A stretch of 64,000 nucleotides of DNA from Rhodospirillaceae bacterium (GTDB taxonomy: Bacteria > Pseudomonadota > Alphaproteobacteria > DSM-16000 > Inquilinaceae). Made by a program: the position numbers and the translations under genes. Positions within the stretch are counted from its first letter, which is position 1; every line of letters begins with the position of its first letter. This document shows, piece after piece, positions 43,467 to 51,733 of this stretch. The notes under the pieces are model-generated. The model ran no database searches and was not told where the DNA came from. It saw only the letters and a program-made list of their open reading frames with translations. The DNA is taken from the NCBI GenBank assembly GCA_020638595.1, contig JACKIG010000007.1, positions 1 through 64,000 on the forward strand, given 5' to 3'.

Positions 43467-45467
43467 ATGGCCACCGATGTCTCCACCGGTCCAGCGGTGC
43501 TGAAGCCGCTTTCCTGGCTTCGCGTCTGCCTGGCCGCCTGCCTGGCGGCGGCCGTCTGGGCGGGGGCCGCACCGATGGCCGGGGCGCAGGACCGCACGCC
43601 CCTGCCGGTGGACGATCAACCCAGCCTGTACCAGCGCGTGCTGACCCGGCCCGGCGCCGTACTGCGGGCCACGCCGGGCGACACCGCGCAGGTCGTCGAC
43701 GACCTGGTGCCGACCTTCACGGTCTTCTACGTCTATGACCGGCGCGAGGCCGATGGGCGCCAGTGGGCGGAAGTGGGCGGCCCCGTGCGCGGGCCGGCCG
43801 AAGGCTGGGTGCGCCTGGACCAGGTGATCGAATGGCGCCACGCCATGGTGGTCGCCTTCAACAACCCGGCCAACCGCGAACGCGTGCTGTTCTTCGACGA
43901 CCGCGACGACCTTGTCGAGCTGATGGAGTCGGAGCTGCTGGTGCCGCGGTCGCACGAGCTGCGCGACCAGGCGATTGCCGAGACGCTGCCGCCCGACAGC
44001 CCCGTGATCTCGATCGAGCCCGAGACGCCGCCGGACCTCAGCGAGGAATTCTACCTGCTGCCCATCCTGGATGCCGACCGGGTGTGGCTGAACTCCGGCT
44101 TCGAGACGACCATCCTGCGCGTGGCCTCGATCCCGCTGCATGAGGAGGCGGCCGAGGCACCGTCCAGCGTCTCCTTCGAGGAGGCGCTGCGCAACTTCGA
44201 TGCTGGCATCGTCTTCGTCATCGATACCACCACGTCCATGGGCCCCTATATCGACCGGACGCGCGAGGCGGTGCGGCGGATCTATGCGCGCATCGGCGAT
44301 TCCGAGATCGCCGACCGCGTCAGCTTCGGGCTGGTCGGCTTCCGCGACAGCACCACGCTGGTTCCGGAGCTGGACTACGTCACCCGCACCTTCGTCGAGC
44401 TGGAGCGCGGCAGCGATCCCGAGGATGTGCTGCGCGCCATCGACGGGATCGCACCTGCGGCCGTGTCGTCCATCGGCTTCAACGAGGACTCGCTGGCCGG
44501 CCTGCAGCAGGCGATCAACCTGGAGGGCTGGAGCAAGCACGAGTTCGGCGGACGCTACATCGTGCTGATCACCGACGCCGGCCCGCGGGCATCCGGCGAT
44601 CCGAACAGCAGCACCCATATGGGTCCGGCGGAGATCAACAGCCAGGCGCAGGAAAGCAACATCGCCATCTTCACCCTGCACCTGCTGACGCCGGCCGGCA
44701 CTGCCTATCATGACGGGGCCGCGGCGGCGTATCGCCAGGCGTCCGCCTTCAACGGCCTGGCGGAGCCGCTGTACTACCCCGTGCAGGAAGGCGATGTCGG
44801 TGCCTTCGGCCAGCAGGTGGACCGCCTGGCCGACATCCTGATCGGCCAGGTGCGCAATGCCGTACAGGGACGGGTCGAACAGGCCACCACCCAGGCGGAG
44901 ACGGAACTGGAGCGCCAGGCCCAGCTGGTCGGCCGGGCCATGCAGCTGGCCTATCTGGGCCGTGTGACCGGCAGCCGCGCGCCCGACGTGTTCCAGGCCT
45001 GGACGGCGGACAGCGATTTCGATGATCCCCGCCGCCGCGCGCTGGAGGTGCGGGTGCTGCTGTCGAAGCGTCAGCTCAGCGACCTGGCCCAGGTGCTGCG
45101 CCTGATCCTGGAGGCGGGACGCAGCGGCGAAACCACGGCGGACCAGTTCTTCGGCCGCCTGCGCAGCGCCGTCACCCAGGCGGCGGTCGACCCCAACCTG
45201 GTGGCGCAGACGCAGTTCGAGAGCCTGGGCGAACTGGTGGGCCAGTACATCGCCGGCCTGCCGTACCAGAGCCAGCTGATGGAAATCGACGAGGACGAAT
45301 GGAATGCCATCGGCCCCGGCGGGCAGGTGGAGATCCTGGATACGATCGAATCGAAGCTGGAACTGTACGACCAGTTCGACAGGAATGTCGGCCTGTGGGT
45401 GCCGCTGTATGACGGGGCGCCGCCGAGCGAGCACGTCTATCCGGTCCCGCTGAATGCGCTTCCCTGA
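43467..45467 (+). CDS. periplasmic vWA-domain protein resembling the vWA half of PpkA
   Basis: A 666-aa exported protein (signal ending WAGAAPMAGAQ). An SH3-like domain (VLTRPGAVLRATPGDTAQVV, FYVYDRREADGRQWAEV, GWVRLDQVIEWR) precedes a von Willebrand A domain with a MIDAS motif DTTTSMGPYIDRTREAVRRI (Asp about residue 253). The layout matches the periplasmic half of PpkA, the type VI secretion threonine kinase, but there is no kinase domain and no membrane helix here. Its stop overlaps the ABC ATPase start by 14 bp. Expected to act in the periplasm as a metal-dependent binding module. Confidence 0.82.
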   Translation: MATDVSTGPAVLKPLSWLRVCLAACLAAAVWAGAAPMAGAQDRTPLPVDDQPSLYQRVLTRPGAVLRATPGDTAQVVDDLVPTFTVFYVYDRREADGRQWAEVGGPVRGPAEGWVRLDQVIEWRHAMVVAFNNPANRERVLFFDDRDDLVELMESELLVPRSHELRDQAIAETLPPDSPVISIEPETPPDLSEEFYLLPILDADRVWLNSGFETTILRVASIPLHEEAAEAPSSVSFEEALRNFDAGIVFVIDTTTSMGPYIDRTREAVRRIYARIGDSEIADRVSFGLVGFRDSTTLVPELDYVTRTFVELERGSDPEDVLRAIDGIAPAAVSSIGFNEDSLAGLQQAINLEGWSKHEFGGRYIVLITDAGPRASGDPNSSTHMGPAEINSQAQESNIAIFTLHLLTPAGTAYHDGAAAAYRQASAFNGLAEPLYYPVQEGDVGAFGQQVDRLADILIGQVRNAVQGRVEQATTQAETELERQAQLVGRAMQLAYLGRVTGSRAPDVFQAWTADSDFDDPRRRALEVRVLLSKRQLSDLAQVLRLILEAGRSGETTADQFFGRLRSAVTQAAVDPNLVAQTQFESLGELVGQYIAGLPYQSQLMEIDEDEWNAIGPGGQVEILDTIESKLELYDQFDRNVGLWVPLYDGAPPSEHVYPVPLNALP

Positions 45468-46230
45468 CCGGCCGGCCGGCGACAGTCTGCTGGATATCGC
45501 CGGCGCGGTGAAACGGCGCGACGGGGCCGACCGGGCCTTCGCGCTGGCGGTGCCGCGCCTGACCTTGCACCGGGGCCGGGCGATGGCGTTCGTCGGACCC
45601 AGCGGATCCGGCAAGAGCACGCTGATCGACCTGCTGGCGATGACGCTGAAGCCCGACACTACCCGGCGCTTCGTCTTCTGCGACCCGCATGACGGGCAGT
45701 CCACCGACCTGATGGGGCTGTGGCAGGCGGGCGCGATGGATGCGCTGGCGCGCCTCAGGTCCCGCCATTTCGGCTATGTGCTGCAGACCGGCGGGCTGCT
45801 GCCCTTCCTGTCGGTCTACGAGAATATCGCCCTGCCACAGCGGCTTCTGGGGTTCCATCGGGCCGAGGTGATCCGGGACCTGGCCCGCCGGCTGGACATC
45901 GCCGAAACGCTGGGCGCCATGCCGTCCAAGCTGTCGGTGGGCCAGCGCCAGCGCGTCGCCATCGCCCGGGCCCTGGCGCACCAGCCGACCATCGTGCTGG
46001 CGGACGAGCCGACGGCGTCGCTCGACCCGATGAATGCGGTGATCGTCATGGATCTGTTCATGGAGCTGATCGACAAGGTCCACGCCACGCTGGTGATCGC
46101 GACCCATGACGGCACGCTGGTGCAGCGCTACGGCCTGCCCATCGTCGCCGCGGAAGTGCGCCGGCGCGGCAATACCGTGGAGACGACCTTCGGTGACAGC
46201 CTCGCGATGCCTGCGCATGGGGCGGTATGA
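45454..46230 (+). CDS. ABC transporter ATPase, TagT-like
   Basis: A 258-aa ATPase with Walker A GPSGSGKST (residue 48), Q-loop region YVLQTGGLLPFLSVYENIAL, ABC signature LSVGQRQR (about 160), Walker B IVLADEPTASLD (about 180) and switch His in ATHD (about 217). The form is that of LolD/MacB/FtsE-type mechanotransmission ATPases. Together with the next two genes it matches TagT-TagS-TagR of the T6SS threonine-phosphorylation pathway. The start overlaps the vWA gene by 14 bp and the permease follows at 36 bp. Confidence 0.92.
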   Translation: MRFPDRPAGDSLLDIAGAVKRRDGADRAFALAVPRLTLHRGRAMAFVGPSGSGKSTLIDLLAMTLKPDTTRRFVFCDPHDGQSTDLMGLWQAGAMDALARLRSRHFGYVLQTGGLLPFLSVYENIALPQRLLGFHRAEVIRDLARRLDIAETLGAMPSKLSVGQRQRVAIARALAHQPTIVLADEPTASLDPMNAVIVMDLFMELIDKVHATLVIATHDGTLVQRYGLPIVAAEVRRRGNTVETTFGDSLAMPAHGAV

Positions 46231-46266
46231 CGCGACGCCGGCGCCGGCTGCCGGCGGGTGGCGCCG

Positions 46267-47463
46267 ATGATCCTGCGCCTGGCCCTGGCCGATGTGCTGC
46301 ACGAGCGCAAGATGGCCATCTGCTATGCCGTGGCCATGGCGGCGGTGCTGGCACCGCTGATGGTGCTGTACGGCCTGAAGCATGGCGTCGTCACCGCGCT
46401 GACGGAAGAGCTGCGGCAGGATCCGCGCAACCGCGAGGTGCTGGTCCTGGGCAACCGCGCCTACGAGCCGGACTGGCTGGACGCCCTCGCGGCCCGGCCG
46501 GAGGTCGGGTTCCTCGCGCCACGCACGCGGTCCATCGCCGCCACCATCGACGTCGAGGCGCCCGGTGACCGGTTCACGACCGAACGGGCGGAGCTGATCC
46601 CGACCGGGATCGGCGACCCGCTGCTGGACCCCGGCCGCACGCCACCGACCGGCAGCGAGGTCGCGATCAGCCGTGCCCTGGCGGAAGCCATGGGCGTGGG
46701 CGAGGGCGGCCGCCTGATCGGCCGGGCCATCCGCCAGGTCGGCTCGGCGCGGCAATCGGTGACGGTCGACCTTCAGGTGGCCCAGGTGCTGGACCCGGCC
46801 AGCTATCAGCGCAAGGCGGTGCTGGCGCCGATCCCGCTGTTGACGGCGGTCGAGGACTATCGCGACGGCTATGCCGTGCCCGCGCTGGGCTGGGCGGGCG
46901 AGCCGCCGCGCCAGGGTCCGCGAAGCTTCGCCAGCTTCCGCATCTATGCGACCACGCTGGAGGATGTCGGGCCGTTGGTCGACCATCTGACGCGCCTGGG
47001 CGTGGATGTCCGGTCGCAGGCGGCGGAGATCGAGACGGTGCGCCTGCTCGACCGCAACCTGACGCAGATCTTCGCGATCATCGCGGCCCTGGGCGGGCTG
47101 GGCTACCTGCTCTCCCTGGGTGCCAATCTTTGGTCAAATGTCGAGCGTAAGCACAAGGAGCTGAGCATCATGCGACTGCTCGGTGTGTCGGCGGCCGGGC
47201 TGGTTCGATTTCCGATCTATCAGGCCGTCTTGATCGCCGGCGTCGGGTGCTTGATGGCCTTTGCGGTGTATTTCATGGCCGGGACCACGATAAACCTGCT
47301 TTTCGCCGCGCCGGTGATATCGGGACAGCGCGTATGCCAGCTGCTGCCCTGGCACTTCGCCGTGGCGGCCGCAGCCACGGCGGCGGCGGCCGTTCTGGCC
47401 TCGGCCGTTGCCGGCTGGCAGGCAAGCCGGGTCGAACCGGCGGAAGGCATGCGCGATGTCTAG
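46267..47463 (+). CDS. ABC permease of the MacB/FtsX type, TagS-like
   Basis: A 398-aa inner-membrane protein. One helix near residue 20-40 (YAVAMAAVLAPLMVLYGLKH), a periplasmic domain of about 210 residues with no repeat, then three helices (LTQIFAIIAALGGLGYLLSL, VLIAGVGCLMAFAVYFMAG, AVAAAATAAAAVLASAV). SNVERKHKELSIMRLLGVS is the typical coupling region of FtsX/MacB permeases. It acts with the ATPase to move conformational signals or lipoprotein cargo across the membrane. ATG 46267 was preferred to GTG 46258 by the nearby GGCGGGTGG. Confidence 0.88.
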   Translation: MILRLALADVLHERKMAICYAVAMAAVLAPLMVLYGLKHGVVTALTEELRQDPRNREVLVLGNRAYEPDWLDALAARPEVGFLAPRTRSIAATIDVEAPGDRFTTERAELIPTGIGDPLLDPGRTPPTGSEVAISRALAEAMGVGEGGRLIGRAIRQVGSARQSVTVDLQVAQVLDPASYQRKAVLAPIPLLTAVEDYRDGYAVPALGWAGEPPRQGPRSFASFRIYATTLEDVGPLVDHLTRLGVDVRSQAAEIETVRLLDRNLTQIFAIIAALGGLGYLLSLGANLWSNVERKHKELSIMRLLGVSAAGLVRFPIYQAVLIAGVGCLMAFAVYFMAGTTINLLFAAPVISGQRVCQLLPWHFAVAAAATAAAAVLASAVAGWQASRVEPAEGMRDV

Positions 47464-49159
47464 CGGCCTGCCGGCGCGTGCCGCGATCGCCGTGTCGGCC
47501 TTGGCGGCGGCGCTTGCGGCGACGCCGGCTGCCGCTGCCGAGATCACCTGGGATGCCAGGTACTACGACCCCCGCCCGGCGGATGACGGCGGCGACTTCC
47601 TGCTGCCGATGCCGTGCGGCGGGGCCATGGCATTTCGCCGCATCGAGACGCCGGCCGGCGCCGACTGGCTGCTGGACGAGCAGGTCCGCCTCGGCTCGCC
47701 CGCCATCGATGACCTGTCCTACGCGGAATATCTCAGAACGGAATACATTGTGGGCTCCCTCACAGAAGACGGCGCCCGGCTGTTCTACATTGGCAAGTAT
47801 GAGATCACACGGGACCAATGGCAGGCCGTGATGGACCCGACCTGCCCCGAGCCATCCATGCGTGGGCGTGTCGCCATGGGCGGCATTTCCTGGTTCGAAG
47901 GCGTCGACTTCAGCCGTCGCTATACGGAATGGCTGCTGCAGAATGCCCCGGACGCTCTGCCCCATGAAGAGGGCGAGGCCGGCTTCCTGCGCTTGCCGCT
48001 GGAGACGGAGTGGGAATATGTGGCGCGCGGCGGCAACGCGGTGGCGCCGCAGGACTTCCGCCGCCCGGTGTTCCCCATGGACGGGCCGCTGTCCGACTAT
48101 GCCTGGTATCAGGGGGCGGATTCCGCCGGCGGCAGCGTGCGGCCGGTCGGGCTGCTGGGGGCGAACCCGCTGGGCGTGTACGACATGCTCGGCAATGTCG
48201 AGGAAATCGTGCTCGACCCGTTCCGCATGAACCGCGCCGGCCGCGTCCACGGCCAGGCGGGCGGCTTCATGACCAAGGGCGGCTCCATCCTCACCGCCGA
48301 CAGCCGCATCCGCAGCTCCATCCGCACGGAATACAATTACTACGACGAGACATCCGGCGCCGCGACACGGCTGGACACGTTCGGCCTGCGGTTGCTGATC
48401 AGCGCGCCGGTGTCCACCAGCACCCATCGGCTGGAAGAAATCCGCGAGAGCTGGGAACAAGTGCCGCGCTTGCGCATTGAAACCGATGGGCTTGATCCCG
48501 TCGAAGCGCTGGGCGAGCTGTCGCAGCTGGCGGAGGACGCGATCCTCGGCGAGGGCCTGAGCCGGATCGAGGAGGATCTGCGCGACCAGGAGGCCACCCG
48601 GCACCAGCAGCAGCAGGAGCTGTTGCGTCGGGAGGCGGAGCTGCGCGACCAGGTGGCCGCCATGGCGGAGTCGCTGGGTGTGATCCAGACCTCGCTGCGC
48701 GAGGAGCTTGCAGCCCGCAACGACGCCGAGGCCCGTGCCGCACAGGCGCTTCTGTATGCCGGTGCGGTGATGATCCGCAGGATGCGCGAGGATGACCGCC
48801 GCGTGTTCATCCAGGAACGGGCATTGCAGGCCGCCCGGGCGATCGACCAGACGGTGCAGGCCAACAGGGAGCGCGCGGACGGTCTGGAACGGCTGGTGGA
48901 GGCGGCGCGCGAGAATTACCGGATTTCAACGAATGCGTATTTCTATTTCCTGATCGAGACGGGTGAGACCTATCGGCCGGAGCTGCTGGAGCAGCAGGTC
49001 GCCGTCGTCAGCCAGATTTTCAGCCAGCTGGCGGATAGCGGTGCACGCATGGAGGGGTTCATTGCGTTCGCCGAGCTGTTTGCCGAGCAGGCCATGGCCT
49101 ACGGCCGCACGGGAGAGCTTGACCAGGACGCGCTCGTTGCGCAGATCCTGCAGCTATGA
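47456..49159 (+). CDS. formylglycine-generating-enzyme-like (SUMF1) periplasmic protein, TagR-like
   Basis: A 567-aa exported protein with a signal peptide (MSSGLPARAAIAVSALAAAL, then ATPAAAAE). The FGE-fold blocks are clear: KYEITRDQWQAVMDPTC, ISWFEGVDFSRRYTEWL, FLRLPLETEWEYVARGG and VYDMLGNVEEIVLDPF. The final SSIRTEYNYYDETSGAATRL region lacks the paired catalytic cysteines of true FGEs, so the fold is used as a binding module. A C-terminal coiled coil (residues 365-500) follows. TagR proteins share this fold and regulate PpkA in T6SS. It overlaps the permease stop by eight bases. Confidence 0.87.
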   Translation: MSSGLPARAAIAVSALAAALAATPAAAAEITWDARYYDPRPADDGGDFLLPMPCGGAMAFRRIETPAGADWLLDEQVRLGSPAIDDLSYAEYLRTEYIVGSLTEDGARLFYIGKYEITRDQWQAVMDPTCPEPSMRGRVAMGGISWFEGVDFSRRYTEWLLQNAPDALPHEEGEAGFLRLPLETEWEYVARGGNAVAPQDFRRPVFPMDGPLSDYAWYQGADSAGGSVRPVGLLGANPLGVYDMLGNVEEIVLDPFRMNRAGRVHGQAGGFMTKGGSILTADSRIRSSIRTEYNYYDETSGAATRLDTFGLRLLISAPVSTSTHRLEEIRESWEQVPRLRIETDGLDPVEALGELSQLAEDAILGEGLSRIEEDLRDQEATRHQQQQELLRREAELRDQVAAMAESLGVIQTSLREELAARNDAEARAAQALLYAGAVMIRRMREDDRRVFIQERALQAARAIDQTVQANRERADGLERLVEAARENYRISTNAYFYFLIETGETYRPELLEQQVAVVSQIFSQLADSGARMEGFIAFAELFAEQAMAYGRTGELDQDALVAQILQL

Positions 49160-49173
49160 GGGGGAACGAGACG

Positions 49174-49878
49174 ATGTCGATGCCCGGAAAAATCGGTAAG
49201 ACCGGCACGCTGCTGGTGCTGGCGCTGGTCTTGGCCACGGGTCTTGGGGCATGCCAGACGACTAAGCGCGCGTCGGGCTATAATCCCACCCCGCAGGAAC
49301 AGGCGCTGGCCGAACGCAACGGCCGCTTCAACCAGACGATCGGCGAGGGCGTTCTCGCCGGCGCGGCGCTGGGTGCCCTGATCGGCGGCCTTGCCGGCGA
49401 TTGGGAAGGGGCTGCCATCGGCGCGGCCAGCGGCGCCCTGGTCGGCGGGGCGGCCGGCTATTTCGTGGCGTCGGAAAACCAGAGCTATGCCAGCGCCGAA
49501 CAGGCGCTGAACGGCCAGATCCAGCAGGCCCGCGCCCAGATCGCCGGGTACCAGCAGGACCTGCAGATGACGCGCGAGCTGGTGGCCACCCGCCGCACGC
49601 GCATCGCCCAGGTCAATGCCCAGCTGCGTGCCGGCCAGATCTCGCAGGCCCAGTACCAGGCGGAACGGGCGCAGCTGCAAAGTGCCATCAACGTGGTCCA
49701 GGAGAACATCCGGTCGCACGAGCACAACATTCAGCTGATTCAGCAGGAGATCTCGCGATTCCAGGCCCAGGGCTACAACACGTCGGCCTTGCAGCAGGAG
49801 CTGTACCGCTACCGCTCGCTCAGGGACGAACAGCTGGGCCTGTTGAACCAGCTGGTCCAGGCGTCCCAGACGGCGTAG
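49174..49878 (+). CDS. glycine-zipper, coiled-coil lipoprotein
   Basis: A 234-aa lipoprotein: lipobox LGAC at residue 27, a glycine zipper (GEGVLAGAALGALIGGLAGD, AAIGAASGALVGGAAGYFVA) and a long Gln-rich coiled coil (QQARAQIAGYQQDLQMTREL). Start 49174 sits nine bases after GAGGGGG; an upstream Met at 49156 overlaps the previous stop. Position after the TagR-like gene suggests the outer-membrane lipoprotein role played by TagQ in T6SS, though the sequence is not evidently homologous. Confidence 0.85.
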   Translation: MSMPGKIGKTGTLLVLALVLATGLGACQTTKRASGYNPTPQEQALAERNGRFNQTIGEGVLAGAALGALIGGLAGDWEGAAIGAASGALVGGAAGYFVASENQSYASAEQALNGQIQQARAQIAGYQQDLQMTRELVATRRTRIAQVNAQLRAGQISQAQYQAERAQLQSAINVVQENIRSHEHNIQLIQQEISRFQAQGYNTSALQQELYRYRSLRDEQLGLLNQLVQASQTA

Positions 49879-49910
49879 CCGGCTGTCCGGGGAGAAAAGG
49901 GGGGAGAGCG

Positions 49911-50444
49911 ATGCAGGATAGTCGCAGCCGGCTGGTTGCCGGCGTGGTGCTGGCCGCCTTGGCCGTGGGGGCGGGTGGATGTGCCCGCATGCAGGACCCC
50001 GCCCAGGCCGGGTTCTTCAGCGGGACGGCGAACCTGGTCGACGGGACCTATGACCGCCGCATCGCCGAGCGCGAGGCGGCGCTGGCGTCGACCCAGGCCA
50101 CCTCGCGCCAGTTGCAGGCGGAGCTGGCGTCGTCCCGGGCCGAAGCCGCCATGCTCAGCCAGCAGGAAGCGTCGCTGCAACAGCGGCTCTACGCGCTCGA
50201 CACGCAGAATGCCGTCCTGCGCCAGCAGATCGCGGCGGCGCGCCAGCAGGCGACCGTCGACCAGGCATCGCTGCGCCGGCTGGATGCGCAGCTGGGCGAC
50301 CTGGAGCGCCGGCGCACCGTCCTTCAGGCCGGCAGCACCGTGGACCCGTCGGTGCAGGCCGAAATCGCGCAGCTTGAGCGCGAGATCGGGGAGATCGGCC
50401 GGGCCATCGACGATATCATGGCCGCGGGCCAGGTGGTGGAATAG
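49911..50444 (+). CDS. coiled-coil lipoprotein
   Basis: A 177-aa lipoprotein with lipobox VGAGGC at residue 24. The mature part is one long coiled coil (EREAALASTQATSRQLQAEL, QQRLYALDTQNAVLRQQIAA) ending with an acidic IGEIGRAIDDIMAAGQVVE. The start at 49911 follows GGGGAGAG. It is the last gene of the co-directional block; the DctP gene starts 143 bp later. It may bridge the outer membrane lipoprotein layer to the periplasmic vWA or FGE-like proteins. Confidence 0.82.
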   Translation: MQDSRSRLVAGVVLAALAVGAGGCARMQDPAQAGFFSGTANLVDGTYDRRIAEREAALASTQATSRQLQAELASSRAEAAMLSQQEASLQQRLYALDTQNAVLRQQIAAARQQATVDQASLRRLDAQLGDLERRRTVLQAGSTVDPSVQAEIAQLEREIGEIGRAIDDIMAAGQVVE

Positions 50445-50586
50445 CCCCGGCCCACGCCAAGATGCGGGGGACGGCGCGCCACGCGTCCGTACGGGACTTC
50501 GTGCGGCGTGCAGTACGCTGGCGTAGCTCCGCCGATGATTGCCGGCTATTCTGCCCGCAAATCATCGAAACAGGGGGGCCTGGCCC

Positions 50587-51672
50587 ATGCGTCGCCGTCA
50601 CTTCATGTCCACCACAGCAGGGGCCGCCTCGGCCATCACCGCCTCCACGCTGGCGGCACCGGCCATCGCGCAGGACCGCATCGAATGGACGATGGTGGCG
50701 CCGTGGCCGAAGAACACACCCGGCGTGGGGGTGAACGCGCAGCGCGTGGCCGACCGCATCACCGAGATGTCGGACGGCCGGCTGACGGTGACGCTGTACG
50801 GTGCGGGCGAACTGGTGCCGCCGTTCGAAAGCTTCGATGCGGTGCAGAGCGGCAATGCCGATATCATGCACGCCACCCCCTATTACTGGGTCGGCAAGTC
50901 GCGGGCGCTGAACTTCTTCACCGGCGTGCCCTTCGGCCTCAACGCCATGGAACTGCCGGCCTGGCTGTATTTCGGCGGCGGGCAGGAGCTGTGGGACGAG
51001 GTCTATGGCGAATTCGGGGTCAAGCCCTTCTATGCCGGCAGCAGCGGCGTCCAGGCCGGCGGCTGGTTCCGCAAGGAAATCAACACCCTGGACGACCTGC
51101 AAGGGCTGAAGATCCGCATCGCCGGGTTGGGCGGCGAGGTGTTGCGCCGTCTCGGCGCGGCCGTGGTGCAGCTTCCGCCCGGCGAAATCTTCGCGGCCAT
51201 GCAGTCCGGGGCCGTCGATGCCGCGGAATGGGTCGGCCCCTGGAACGATCTCGCCTTCGGGCTCTACCGGGTTGCCGAATACTACTACCTGCCCGCTTTC
51301 CACGAGCCCGGCCCGGGGCTTGAGGTCACGGTGAACAAGGAGAAGTTCGAAGCCCTGCCCGGCGACTTGCAGAAGATCGTGCAATACGCCGCGTCATCCG
51401 TCGCCAACGAGACCCTGGCCGACTTCACCTATCACAACATCGTCTCGCTCGACCCGCTGGTGCAGGAGCACAATGTCCAGCTGCGCGAATTCTCCGACGA
51501 GATCGTGCACGAGCTGGGGCGCGTGTCCTTCGAGGTGATGGAGGAGGAGGCCGCCGGCGACGACCTGACCAGCCGCGTCCATGCCGCCTATATGGACTTC
51601 CTGCGCCAGTCGTCGAACTACAGCGCCCGCATGGATCAGGTCAGCCTGCGCCAGCGGTCGATGGTCCTGTAG
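50587..51672 (+). CDS. DctP-type TRAP transporter substrate-binding protein
   Basis: A 361-aa periplasmic binding protein with a twin-arginine-like leader (MRRRHFMSTTAGAASAITAS). The fold markers are EWTMVAPWPKNTPGVGVNAQ and the signature helix INTLDDLQGLKIRIAGLGGE, then AEWVGPWNDL with the carboxylate-binding Arg nearby. Such proteins bind small carboxylates or keto acids. No DctQ or DctM membrane subunit is adjacent. Start at ATG 50587; the 142 bp before it contain no other gene. Confidence 0.92.
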   Translation: MRRRHFMSTTAGAASAITASTLAAPAIAQDRIEWTMVAPWPKNTPGVGVNAQRVADRITEMSDGRLTVTLYGAGELVPPFESFDAVQSGNADIMHATPYYWVGKSRALNFFTGVPFGLNAMELPAWLYFGGGQELWDEVYGEFGVKPFYAGSSGVQAGGWFRKEINTLDDLQGLKIRIAGLGGEVLRRLGAAVVQLPPGEIFAAMQSGAVDAAEWVGPWNDLAFGLYRVAEYYYLPAFHEPGPGLEVTVNKEKFEALPGDLQKIVQYAASSVANETLADFTYHNIVSLDPLVQEHNVQLREFSDEIVHELGRVSFEVMEEEAAGDDLTSRVHAAYMDFLRQSSNYSARMDQVSLRQRSMVL

Positions 51673-51733
51673 CGGCAGAACCGGGCCCCCTGGGGCCCGA
51701 TTCCCCTGACCTCATAGGCGGAGGACCCAGCCC

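Noticed and set aside
41925..45704. A 1259-aa antisense open frame
   Set aside because: Same shadow character; the sense strand has motif-rich proteins with proper starts and overlaps.
45454..49159. A possible type VI secretion system
   Set aside because: No TssB/C, TssM, ClpV, Hcp or VgrG gene is present anywhere in the window; only the regulatory-type genes resemble it.
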